This document shows, piece by piece, positions 8,166 to 15,431 of a stretch of 21,127 bases of DNA. Each line of letters opens with the position of its first letter. Within the stretch, counting starts at the first letter, position 1. A program made the translations under genes and the position numbers. The stretch comes from CAYMKL01 sp964390805 (GTDB taxonomy: Bacteria; Chloroflexota; Anaerolineae; VGOG01), in NCBI GenBank assembly GCA_964390805.1, contig CAYMKL010000121.1, positions 1 through 21,127 on the forward strand, read 5' to 3'. The notes under the pieces were generated by a model. That model did not search any database. It saw nothing but the letters and a program-made list of their open reading frames with translations, and was not told where the DNA came from.

Positions 8166-10088
8166 ATGGACAAAGCGCTGCGCAAGGTCATCTACAACAT
8201 CGTTGTCCAGTGCCGCCGGTTGCTGGAACGCGACCTGACCCTGCAACTGGAGGGCACCTACGGCGTCCACGCCGACGGCACGGTTGAGGCGTTGGAGGGA
8301 TTGGCCCACCTGGATGCCGTTGGGAGGGCGGATCGCCAAGCTATCGAAGCAGCCCTTCGTCACGAGGAAGTGGCGGGAGCAGGACGGCAAGAGGCGGTGC
8401 AACGCTACGTCCGCGAAAGCGCCTTCACCTTCCTCAATCGACTGGCCGCCCTCAAGCTGATGGAGCATCCCAGCCGCGCGCTGATCCAGCCCTCGGTGGG
8501 CGTTGGGGATCAGTCCAAAGGCTTTCAGCAGTTCAGCCTGCTGTCGCCAGAGGCGATGCGGGCGCAATCCGATGGTGGCTACAGACTCTACCTGGAGCTG
8601 TTGTCCAACGACTTGGGCCAGACGTTGGGCGTGCTCTTTGACAGAACTCTGCCCACCTCGATTCTCTTTCCCTCTCAGCCGTGTCTGCAGCAGGTGTTGG
8701 GCCTGCTCAACGACTCGGCCCTGGAATCGGTCTGGGCCGAGGATGAGACCATCGGGTGGATCTACCAGTTCTTCACCCCGACCGAACTGCGCGAGGAGGC
8801 TCGCAGGGCTTCCAGTGCGCCGCGCAACAGCTACGAGCTGGCCTTTCGCAACCAGTTCTACACGCCGCGCTACGTGGTGGCCTTCCTGGCGGATAACACC
8901 CTGGGCCGGCTGTGGTGGGAGATGAGGGAGGGGGAGACGCGGCTGGCGGAACAGTGCCGCTATCTCGTAAAACGTGACGGCGTGAAACGTGAAGACGTGA
9001 AGCGTGATCCGCGTGAGTTACGGGTTCTGGATCCGGCCTCTGGGAGCGGTCACTTCTTGCTCTACTGCTTCGATCTGCTGCTGACCATCTACGACGAGGC
9101 TTACGACGACAGTGACCTGGGGGCGGCCTTGCGGCGCGACTACCCTGAGCGGGAGGAGTTCCAGCAGGCCGTACCGCGCCTGATCCTGGAGCACAATCTG
9201 CACGGCATTGACATTGACCTGCGCGCCGCCCAGATCGCTGCCTTTGCCCTCTGGCTGCGCGCGCAGCGGGCCTATGCCGAGATGGGTCTCAAGGTGCGCC
9301 AGCGGCCCCGCATTGATCACACCCACATCGTCTGCGCCGAGCCAATGCCGGGTGAGTACGACCTGCTGGGCGAGTTCGTGCGCGACCTGAAGCCAGCCGT
9401 GCTGGGCAATCTAGTGCGCGACGTCTGGGAGAAGATGAAGCTGGCGGGCGAGGCCGGGAGCCTGCTCAAGATCGAGCAAGAGATCCGGGCGTCGGTGCGC
9501 AAGGCGCGGGAGACCCTGGCCAGCCTGCCCCCCGCCATCCAGTTGACGCTGTTTGGCCCAGAACAGCCCCAGCAGTTGCCGCTGCGCCTCGATCCTCGCG
9601 ATCTGCACGACGAGGCGTTTTGGGCCGAGGCGGAGGACCGGGTGGTGGAATCGCTGCGAGCGTATGCGCAGCGAGCCACCCTGGAGCAGCGGGTTTCGCG
9701 TCGCCTCTTTGCCGACGACGCCATCCAGGGCATGGCCTTTGTGGACCTGTTGCAGCGTCCATTTGACGTGGTGCTGATGAATCCACCCTTCGGCGCGGCC
9801 AGCGTGGGCAGCAAAGAGTACATCAAGAATGCTTACCCCCGCACCAAGAACGACCTGTACGCCGCCTTTGTCGAGCGAGGGCTGGAGCTGCTGCGACCCG
9901 GTGGCTACCTGGGCGCCATCACCAGCCGCACCGGCTTCTTCCTCACCAGCTTCCGCAAGTGGCGAGAGGAGATTCTGCTGAAGGAAGCCCAACTCATCGC
10001 CCTGGCCGACCTGGGCTACGGGGTGCTGGATACGGCGATGGTGGAGACAGCGGCGTATGTGTTGGAAAAAACTGCCCCGCCGATTTGA
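8166..10088 (+). CDS. pglX: PglX N-terminal half: adenine methyltransferase domain
   Basis: A 640-residue protein with the start MDKALRKVIYNIVVQCRRLL typical of PglX. A helical domain is followed by FYTPRYVVAFLADNTLG (about residues 237-253). Next come the SAM-binding motif I DPASGSGHF (289-297) and catalytic motif IV NPPFG (539-543), marking a gamma-class N6-adenine methyltransferase. It ends shortly after DLGYGVLDTAMVETAAYVLEK, where intact PglX proteins continue into the C-terminal recognition region. That continuation is found at 12547 (TIFFRLLKTP...), 2.46 kb downstream, so one pglX has been divided into two polypeptides. A tandem-repeat insert (VKRDGVKREDVKRD, about 269-282) lies just before motif I. 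The stop codon overlaps the -35 box of the following cassette. The catalytic residues are intact, so the half may work if it pairs with its partner in trans. Confidence 0.88.
   Translation: MDKALRKVIYNIVVQCRRLLERDLTLQLEGTYGVHADGTVEALEGLAHLDAVGRADRQAIEAALRHEEVAGAGRQEAVQRYVRESAFTFLNRLAALKLMEHPSRALIQPSVGVGDQSKGFQQFSLLSPEAMRAQSDGGYRLYLELLSNDLGQTLGVLFDRTLPTSILFPSQPCLQQVLGLLNDSALESVWAEDETIGWIYQFFTPTELREEARRASSAPRNSYELAFRNQFYTPRYVVAFLADNTLGRLWWEMREGETRLAEQCRYLVKRDGVKREDVKRDPRELRVLDPASGSGHFLLYCFDLLLTIYDEAYDDSDLGAALRRDYPEREEFQQAVPRLILEHNLHGIDIDLRAAQIAAFALWLRAQRAYAEMGLKVRQRPRIDHTHIVCAEPMPGEYDLLGEFVRDLKPAVLGNLVRDVWEKMKLAGEAGSLLKIEQEIRASVRKARETLASLPPAIQLTLFGPEQPQQLPLRLDPRDLHDEAFWAEAEDRVVESLRAYAQRATLEQRVSRRLFADDAIQGMAFVDLLQRPFDVVLMNPPFGAASVGSKEYIKNAYPRTKNDLYAAFVERGLELLRPGGYLGAITSRTGFFLTSFRKWREEILLKEAQLIALADLGYGVLDTAMVETAAYVLEKTAPPI
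8966..9009 (+). repeat. Heptad-like CGTGAAA tandem repeat inside pglX N-half
   Basis: Six 7-8 bp units of CGTGAAA type run in a row (CGTAAAA, CGTGACGG, CGTGAAA, CGTGAAGA, CGTGAAG, CGTGATC). They are the reverse complement of the TTTCACG repeat before brxL at 18054-18081. The reading frame stays open and gives a lysine/arginine/aspartate-rich insert before methylase motif I. Confidence 0.65.
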
Positions 10089-10113
10089 CAGATAGTACTA
10101 AATATGATACTAT
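10085..10113 (+). promoter_or_regulatory. Sigma70-type promoter of the nested hicB-ariA-ariB cassette
   Basis: TTGACA (10085-10090), a 17-bp spacer and TACTAT (10108-10113) give a near-consensus promoter. It starts on the stop codon of the pglX N-half and lies 31 bases ahead of the hicB-like ATG. It would let the nested cassette, and by read-through the pglX C-half, be transcribed separately from the BREX operon. Confidence 0.7.
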
Positions 10114-10114
10114 C
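10091..10114. promoter_or_regulatory. Inverted-repeat operator over the nested promoter
   Basis: GATAGTA (10091-10097) and TACTATC (10108-10114) are perfect 7-bp inverted arms around a 10-bp AT-rich centre. They fill the spacer and the whole -10 box, so a bound protein would block RNA polymerase. The HicB-like protein encoded just downstream has a ribbon-helix-helix-type C-terminus and is the obvious candidate binder; that link is inferred. Confidence 0.6.
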
Positions 10115-10143
10115 CCATCAGGCAAGTAGATGGAGACTGAACG

Positions 10144-10509
10144 ATGAACAAGACCACTGACTACTACATGAACCTGCCATACACGATCGAGCTGCAGCGC
10201 GACGGGGACGAGGGCTGGTTCGTTCGCGTGAAAGAACTGCGCGGCTGCATGAGCCAGGGCGACACCCCGGAAGAGGCCATCGAGATGATCCAGGACGCAA
10301 TGCGCGGGTGGATTGAGGTCTCCCTGCAAGATGGTGTTTCCATTCCTGAGCCACGTTCCCTGGATGACTATAGCGGCAAATTCGTGGTGCGGGTTCCAGC
10401 CTCTCTGCACCGGGACCTGGTGGAAGCAGCCGAACGGGAGGGGGTGAGTCTGAATCAGCATGTTAACGTGGTTCTGGCCCGTGCTGTTGGCCACCCAACG
10501 CCACCCTGA
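10144..10509 (+). CDS. Orphan HicB-like antitoxin / ribbon-helix-helix repressor
   Basis: A 121-residue protein. The N-terminal part has the HicB fold signature: LPYTIELQRDGDEGWFVRVK, then ELRGCMSQGDTPEEAIEMIQDA (residues 11-52), the partly degraded RNase H-like fold of HicB. The C-terminus, KFVVRVPASLHRDLVEAAER followed by GVSLNQHVNVVLA (79-112), is a ribbon-helix-helix DNA-binding domain. A ribosome site (GGAG) precedes the ATG. HicB normally neutralises the small RNase HicA, but no HicA-sized ORF adjoins it on either strand. It sits behind its own promoter and operator and ahead of the AAA ATPase and DUF4435 genes, so it probably works as a repressor of this cassette. Whether it also binds and restrains a protein of the cassette is unknown. 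Confidence 0.8.
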   Translation: MNKTTDYYMNLPYTIELQRDGDEGWFVRVKELRGCMSQGDTPEEAIEMIQDAMRGWIEVSLQDGVSIPEPRSLDDYSGKFVVRVPASLHRDLVEAAEREGVSLNQHVNVVLARAVGHPTPP

Positions 10510-10577
10510 TCCTCACACGATGCAGGACAAAGGCGATAACGAGTCACCAAAAGAGGTAGAAGAAAGGAGTGAGGACG

Positions 10578-11693
10578 ATGCGTATTCGAGAGATTCTATT
10601 CAATGATTTTCGCTCCTTCCGGGGGGAACGTCGCATTTCGTTTGTGGACCCGCAGACCGATACGGTACGGCCGGTGACTGTGTTGGCTGGCTCCAACGGT
10701 TCCGGCAAGACATCTGTCCTGGATGCAATCGAGGCACTGCTGGCTTTTGTACTGGAGCCGGACAGGCCCGGAGACCTGGTCCAGGAAGCATGGGAGACCG
10801 GTCTGATCTGCATGACGGTGGAACTCTCTTCCGCAGACGTCTACCAGGGCTTGGAGCAGCAATTACTTTTCGACAATGGCCAATCTCGGATCCTGCACAT
10901 CGCCGTGGGCCAACGGAACCTGGCCAGGTCTGCGGAGAAGGAGTGGCCCAATCTCTTTTGCCACCTCGTGCAGCGGGGCAAGAGTGGTCGGCCGTATGTC
11001 CGCAAGACCGCTCTGGCCGGCAAACTGCGCAAAGCAGTGTCACTAATGCACCAGGGCAAGGCCGAGCTCCACGGCGGGTTGCTTTACTTTCCTCACGACC
11101 GTCAACTGGGTGTCACACGCGGTGGGCCGATTGAACCACCACCGGAAGAACGACCGTGGAGGTTTCGTTTCTCACACACTGACCGTTGGCAGGGTAGCCT
11201 GGAACAGCTCTGGGTATGGCAGAATTACCTGGACCTGGAGAAGGGAACCAGAGAGCGCAACTATCTGCAGCCCTTCGCCACGGCGGTGGAAACGATTCTG
11301 GGTCCAGATCGCCCGGTCACCATCCGTGAAGGGCGAGCTTGGGTACCCACGCTCTGGCGCGACGATGGCAGCACGGCCCAGGTCCGATTAGACCAGCTTC
11401 CCTCAGGCGAGCAGCAATGCCTTCTCCTGTTCGGGGAACTCACCCGTCGTCAGCGGCCGGGCGTGGTGATCGCAGTTGATGAGATCGAGAACAGCCTTCA
11501 TCCCACCTTGCAGCGGCTGGTCATGTCAAACCTGCGCGCGATCACACGCGAATGGGACGCGCAGGTGATCGTGGCGACGCACTCGCTGGAGGTGATCAAG
11601 TCCGTGCGCGGCGGGGCGTTCGTCAACCTGGATCATCCCGAGGACCGGTTTGACCTGCCTGTACCCGACAATGGCGAAGGGGTTGCGCCATGA
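10578..11693 (+). CDS. ariA: AriA-like AAA/ABC-type ATPase of a PARIS-like system
   Basis: A 371-residue ATPase of the SMC/ABC-like AAA_15/AAA_21 group. It shows Walker A GSNGSGKT (38-45), an ABC signature-like LPSGEQQ (274-280), Walker B IAVDEIE with D301 and E302, and the ATHS switch with H335. The ATG at 10578 is preferred over an in-frame GTG at 10569 because of the AAAGGAG site just upstream. Its stop overlaps the start of the DUF4435 gene as ATGA. An ABC-type ATPase coupled to a DUF4435 protein is the defining pair of PARIS, where AriA forms a scaffold that holds AriB until a phage anti-restriction protein such as Ocr is sensed. The assignment rests on motifs, gene pairing and order; other AAA-DUF4435 pairs exist, so the symbol is provisional. 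Confidence 0.75.
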   Translation: MRIREILFNDFRSFRGERRISFVDPQTDTVRPVTVLAGSNGSGKTSVLDAIEALLAFVLEPDRPGDLVQEAWETGLICMTVELSSADVYQGLEQQLLFDNGQSRILHIAVGQRNLARSAEKEWPNLFCHLVQRGKSGRPYVRKTALAGKLRKAVSLMHQGKAELHGGLLYFPHDRQLGVTRGGPIEPPPEERPWRFRFSHTDRWQGSLEQLWVWQNYLDLEKGTRERNYLQPFATAVETILGPDRPVTIREGRAWVPTLWRDDGSTAQVRLDQLPSGEQQCLLLFGELTRRQRPGVVIAVDEIENSLHPTLQRLVMSNLRAITREWDAQVIVATHSLEVIKSVRGGAFVNLDHPEDRFDLPVPDNGEGVAP

Positions 11694-12550
11694 CAACTTA
11701 TCCGACGCTGAGCGACATTGAAGTCAAGTGGCGCGCCTCAGGGAGCGGCGTGTGTGTCCTCGTGGAGGGCGAAACCGAACTGGAGGATGCCTGGTTTTAC
11801 AACACCTGGTTTGGCAGTCGGGCCAGGGAGGTCACGTTCTTCCCCCAAAATGGCTGGGAGAAGGTGGTGGACGCGGTGGCGACCCTGCGGGCCCGGTTGG
11901 GTGCCAAGCGTGTGTATGGCATCATAGATCGGGACTTCGAGGAAGACATCAGCTATCCCCCCTTGCCAGCCAATGGCGTCCTGCGCACCCCAAAGTACAC
12001 GCTGGAGAACTACCTGCTCGACGCTGAGTGCTGGTATCGGTATATCCACCCTCACACCCTGCGCGATCCTAAGCCTGGCTGGGACACACCCGATGAGGCA
12101 CAGACGACGATTGAGAGCCTGTACCAGGAATGCCTTTCTGTTTCAGCCTACAACTGGACGCTGCGCCAGGTACGAAACTTGGACTATGTGGCGTTCAAGG
12201 CGTTGCCAGAGGCCGACAAGTCCTACTGCGGGCACCCCAAGGCATTGGAGACCTTGGGCGACGTACCCACCCGCCTGCGCCACCTCCAGGCCAGGATGGG
12301 CCTATCCGATGACCTGGGCCAGATGTACACCGGGCGACTGGCCGTTCTGCGAATGCTTCCCCTTGGCGACCTGGAGCGGGTGGTTTCCGGCAAGGTCGTG
12401 CTGAAACTCCTGCAAGAGCGTTTCCCGTTGCGGCTTTCTGGCCGGCAGGCTTGGGACGATGTGCTGAGCGCCTATATGTACATTTGCCCCGACCCGCCTG
12501 CTGATCTGGTGACCCTGGTTGACCTTATTCTGCAAGATGCCCACTCATGA
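11690..12550 (+). CDS. ariB: AriB-like DUF4435 TOPRIM-type effector
   Basis: A 286-residue protein with DUF4435 marks: VLVEGETELEDAWFY (residues 23-37, E26 being the TOPRIM glutamate position), YGIIDRDF (76-83, the DxD pair D80/D82), and YTLENYLLD (103-111), the characteristic DUF4435 ENYLL block. In PARIS, AriB is the toxic nuclease released from AriA after sensing an anti-restriction protein, and it is known to attack host tRNA. All the expected acidic residues are present, so it should be active. It overlaps ariA upstream and the pglX C-half downstream, both by ATGA, so its translation appears coupled to both. The overlap with a BREX gene is unusual for PARIS. Confidence 0.78.
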   Translation: MTTYPTLSDIEVKWRASGSGVCVLVEGETELEDAWFYNTWFGSRAREVTFFPQNGWEKVVDAVATLRARLGAKRVYGIIDRDFEEDISYPPLPANGVLRTPKYTLENYLLDAECWYRYIHPHTLRDPKPGWDTPDEAQTTIESLYQECLSVSAYNWTLRQVRNLDYVAFKALPEADKSYCGHPKALETLGDVPTRLRHLQARMGLSDDLGQMYTGRLAVLRMLPLGDLERVVSGKVVLKLLQERFPLRLSGRQAWDDVLSAYMYICPDPPADLVTLVDLILQDAHS

Positions 12551-14580
12551 CCCAAACCATCTTCTTCCGCCTCCTCAAAACCCCCATTGACGACAAAGGC
12601 AACGCCCTGGCCGCCCAGATCGCTGCCCTGCACGAGACGCGAAAGGCCGACGAGACCTACGCCTTCGACCCAGCCGACTTCTCCATGATCCCCGGCTCCC
12701 CCTTCGCGTATTGGGTGAGCGATTCTTTTCGCCAACTATTCGCGTCGTTGCCGAGAGTGGAAGAGCTAACCGATGCACGGCAGGGAATGGTTACTGCAAA
12801 TGACTTCCGCTTTGTCCGTGCCTGGTGGGAGATGCCGTCTAGATCACTTGCGTACGCAGCCAAGGAGACCCAAGAAAACCACCGTTGGGCACACTTCGCC
12901 AAGGGAGGTACCTATTCCCCCTACTACAACGACATTCATCTGGCAGTTGATTGGGAAAACGAAGGCGAACGCATTCGTAACTTCTTCAAACCTGACGGTC
13001 GCCTGGCATCGAGACCTCAGAACATTGAATACTTCTTTCGCCCAGGCTTGACCTGGTCCTTACGCACTCAAAAAGGGCTCAGCTTTCGCCCTATGCCTAC
13101 TGGTTGTATCTTCAGCCACAAAGGACCGGCTGTGTTTATTCCTGCTGATGACAGTAGGCACGCGCTACTTCTTCTGGCTGTTGTGAACTCGTTGCCCTTC
13201 CAAATGCTGGTCGAGCTGCAAATGGCCTTTGGCTCTTACGAGGTCGGTGTCATCCAGCGCACTCCCATCCCCCCGCTCACGGATCACGCATCACGCATCA
13301 CCCTCCCCACCCTGGCCCGCGAAGCCCACGACCGCCAACGCAACCGCGACCGCACCGATGAAACCACCCACGCCTTCTGCTTGCCTGGGCTTGTCCAACA
13401 GCGGGGCGCAGGCTCCCTGCTTGAAGCCAGCCTCGCCCTGGAAGCCGAAGCCCAAGCCACCCAGGCCCGCTTGGCCGCCATCCAGGCCGAGATTGACGAC
13501 CTCGTATTCGACCTCTACGGCCTGAGCGAAGCCGACCGTGGCCTGGTCCGCACCGAAATGGGCCAATATTCAATACCCAATACCCAATCCCCAATCTTCA
13601 ACGAAGACGATGATGAGGAAGAACTTACCCCACCCAAAGACCTCCCCGCCCGCGTCCAAAACCTGCTCATGTGGTGCGTCGGCGTGGCCTTCGGCCGCTG
13701 GGACGTGCGCATGGCCCTGGACCCCACGCTCTTGCCTGCGCTCCAGGGGCCATTCGACCCGCTGCCCCGCTGCGCCCCCGGCGCCCTCATCGGCACCGAC
13801 GGCCTCCCTGCCAGCAAAGACAACATCGCCACCGAAGCCTGGCTCCGCGCCCGACAAACTGTGCTCGATCTGCCCTCGCCAATCGAGGACCCAATACCCA
13901 ATACCCAATATCCCCAGGTTGCCTGGGATGGTATCTTGGTAGATGACCCCACGCACCAAGCCGACATCGTGACCCGCGTGCGGGAAGTGCTGGCACTGCT
14001 GTGGGGCGCCCAGGCCGACGACATCGAGCGCGAGGCGTGCGACATTCTGGGGGTTAGCAGCCTGCGCGACTACTTCCGCGACCCGCGCCGGGGTTTCTTC
14101 GCCTTCCACATCAAGCGCTACTCCAAGAGCCGCCGCAAAGCCCCCATTTACTGGCTGCTGCAATCGGAGAAGCGCAACTATGCCTTATGGCTCTACATCC
14201 ATCGTCTCAGGCCAGACGCACTCTTTGCTGCCGGCCGCGACTATGCCGACGCCAAGGTAGCGCTGGAGCAGGCCCGATTGGAGGAGTTGCAGCAAGGGCT
14301 GGACGCTCTCAGCAGTAGCGCCCGTCGTCGCAGAGAACGCGAGATCGAGCGCCAGCAGAGGCTGGTGGCCGAAGTGACCGACTTCCGCAATAGGCTGGAC
14401 CGTGTTGCCCTGTTGAACCTGCCGCCCGACCTCAACGACGGTGTGGTAATCGGCATCGCCCCGCTGTGGGAGTTGGTGCCGTGGAAAGAAGCACAGCGGA
14501 TGTGGGAGAAGCTGATCGCGGGTGAGTATCCGTGGAGCACGATGGCTCAACGAATGCAGGAACGGGGAATAGTGAAGTAG
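12547..14580 (+). CDS. pglX: PglX C-terminal half: target recognition and C-terminal domains
   Basis: A 677-residue protein beginning MTQTIFFRLLKTPIDDKGN, the sequence that in intact PglX follows the AAYVLEK strand ending the 8166-10088 protein. Conserved PglX landmarks follow in order: IPGSPFAYWVSD (about 52-63), RQGMVTANDFRFVRAWWEM, AKGGTYSPYYND, YFFRPGLTWS, APIYWLLQSEKRNYA, and near the end DGVVIGIAPLWELVPW. An Arg/Glu-rich coiled coil lies at about 570-625. No methylase motif is present, so it must act with the N-terminal half. The recognition segment (about 12700-13250) is lower in GC than its surroundings. Three sets of 7-bp repeats are translated in frame in linkers, one next to an acidic EDDDEEE run. 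It begins inside the ariB stop codon (ATGA) and has no clear ribosome site of its own. Confidence 0.87.
   Translation: MTQTIFFRLLKTPIDDKGNALAAQIAALHETRKADETYAFDPADFSMIPGSPFAYWVSDSFRQLFASLPRVEELTDARQGMVTANDFRFVRAWWEMPSRSLAYAAKETQENHRWAHFAKGGTYSPYYNDIHLAVDWENEGERIRNFFKPDGRLASRPQNIEYFFRPGLTWSLRTQKGLSFRPMPTGCIFSHKGPAVFIPADDSRHALLLLAVVNSLPFQMLVELQMAFGSYEVGVIQRTPIPPLTDHASRITLPTLAREAHDRQRNRDRTDETTHAFCLPGLVQQRGAGSLLEASLALEAEAQATQARLAAIQAEIDDLVFDLYGLSEADRGLVRTEMGQYSIPNTQSPIFNEDDDEEELTPPKDLPARVQNLLMWCVGVAFGRWDVRMALDPTLLPALQGPFDPLPRCAPGALIGTDGLPASKDNIATEAWLRARQTVLDLPSPIEDPIPNTQYPQVAWDGILVDDPTHQADIVTRVREVLALLWGAQADDIEREACDILGVSSLRDYFRDPRRGFFAFHIKRYSKSRRKAPIYWLLQSEKRNYALWLYIHRLRPDALFAAGRDYADAKVALEQARLEELQQGLDALSSSARRRREREIERQQRLVAEVTDFRNRLDRVALLNLPPDLNDGVVIGIAPLWELVPWKEAQRMWEKLIAGEYPWSTMAQRMQERGIVK
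13281..13301 (+). repeat. GCATCAC heptad repeat (3 units) in pglX C-half
   Basis: GGATCAC, GCATCAC, GCATCAC in tandem, read in frame as part of a linker after the recognition domain (translated around DHASRIT). Confidence 0.65.
13571..13598 (+). repeat. CAATACC heptad repeat (4 units) in pglX C-half
   Basis: CAATACC, CAATACC, CAATCCC, CAATCTT in tandem, translated in frame (SIPNTQSPIFN) just before an acidic run. The same unit recurs at 13892-13912. Confidence 0.7.
13892..13912 (+). repeat. Second CAATACC heptad repeat (3 units) in pglX C-half
   Basis: CAATACC, CAATACC, CAATATC in tandem, translated as DPIPNTQYPQ. It is the second copy of the same repeat family within 300 bases of one gene. 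Confidence 0.7.
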
Positions 14581-14598
14581 TGATCTGTAGCAGGTCAC
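14580..14598. repeat. Small inverted repeat after pglX C-half
   Basis: GTGATCTG and CAGGTCAC form an 8-bp stem with one G-U pair around a TAG loop, starting at the last base of the stop codon. No U-tract follows, so it is more likely an RNA-processing or attenuating hairpin than a full terminator. Confidence 0.35.
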
Positions 14599-14658
14599 AT
14601 TCAGTTGCTAGAAGAACCGCCCTAGCATAAATGACAAGACCCTGAAAGGAGTGCAACA

Positions 14659-15351
14659 ATGAGCGAATATCAGAGTGATTCTCAATCCACTCAACCGGAG
14701 AATTCCACGCATATCTCAAAGAGACCGGAAACCGACCGAAAAGCCAGTGAGGTTGATACTGACATCCCGTTTCTGCTTGCAGAGTATGATCGTCTGAGCC
14801 GGATGGAGCTCTCCCAATGGGAAATCTACCATACTCGTTTTAACTCTTTCATGACGGTTGCGCTGGGCGTGATAGCTGCATATGTTGCTCTCGTGACTGC
14901 AAACCCACCCATGGTTCCAACTGAGTTTCCCATCCCCGACCTCCTCGCGGCAGTCATTCTTTTGTGGGGTGGGTTTACCTTTTTAAATTTGACCGAGATC
15001 AGCTATGGAATAAAGCATCTCGTGAACGCACTACGAGCCATCCAAAGCTATTTCACCAACCGCCACCCCTATCTTATTGAGCACTTGTATTATGATGCCC
15101 CTGAGCTTTATGAAGCTCCCACAAGGACGGAGTATTTTGTAGGGCGATGGCTTCTCCACGGTAGCCCAAAGTCAGTCCTGACTGCTGTCAATGGCTGCCT
15201 GAGTGCTATCCTGATAGCCAGGCTTCTGAGATGGCTCCAATCATCAATGGCCATTGTCATTCTAGGCACCATTGTCGCATTGGTGATCGTTTGTCTGCTT
15301 CATCCACTCTATGTCCGGTTCGCATACCGACGCAGGTATCTAACACCCTAG
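14659..15351 (+). CDS. Unknown four-helix membrane protein between pglX and pglZ
   Basis: A 230-residue protein with a polar N-terminal tail rich in Ser, Gln and Glu (1-50). Four hydrophobic stretches are predicted at about 62-82, 93-113, 172-190 and 196-216, and the C-terminus is basic (YVRFAYRRRYLTP). A soluble loop of about 60 residues lies between helices 2 and 3. An excellent ribosome site (GAAAGGAG) precedes the ATG. The gene is clearly richer in A and T than its neighbours, which suggests separate acquisition. I do not recognise the family. It has no place in standard BREX operons. Multi-helix membrane proteins carried in defence operons are often membrane-damaging effectors, but that is only a possibility here; a structural or anchoring role is equally open. 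Confidence 0.75.
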   Translation: MSEYQSDSQSTQPENSTHISKRPETDRKASEVDTDIPFLLAEYDRLSRMELSQWEIYHTRFNSFMTVALGVIAAYVALVTANPPMVPTEFPIPDLLAAVILLWGGFTFLNLTEISYGIKHLVNALRAIQSYFTNRHPYLIEHLYYDAPELYEAPTRTEYFVGRWLLHGSPKSVLTAVNGCLSAILIARLLRWLQSSMAIVILGTIVALVIVCLLHPLYVRFAYRRRYLTP

Positions 15352-15431
15352 CCGTCGAACTGCCACAATTGCATTTAGAAAGACCACGTTTGCCCGGTCA
15401 TATCCCACCCATCCCGTACTCGGAGGACAGC

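Noticed and set aside
10520..10606. 28-codon ORF between hicB and ariA as a possible small toxin
   Set aside because: It overlaps the ariA start, has no HicA-like sequence and no convincing ribosome site.
14604..14632. TTGCTA-N17-TAAATG as a promoter for the membrane protein gene
   Set aside because: Both boxes match the consensus poorly; read-through from upstream is as likely.
15231..15431. N-terminal extension of the pglZ frame
   Set aside because: It overlaps the membrane protein gene. The family N-terminus and GGAGG site point to the ATG at 15432.
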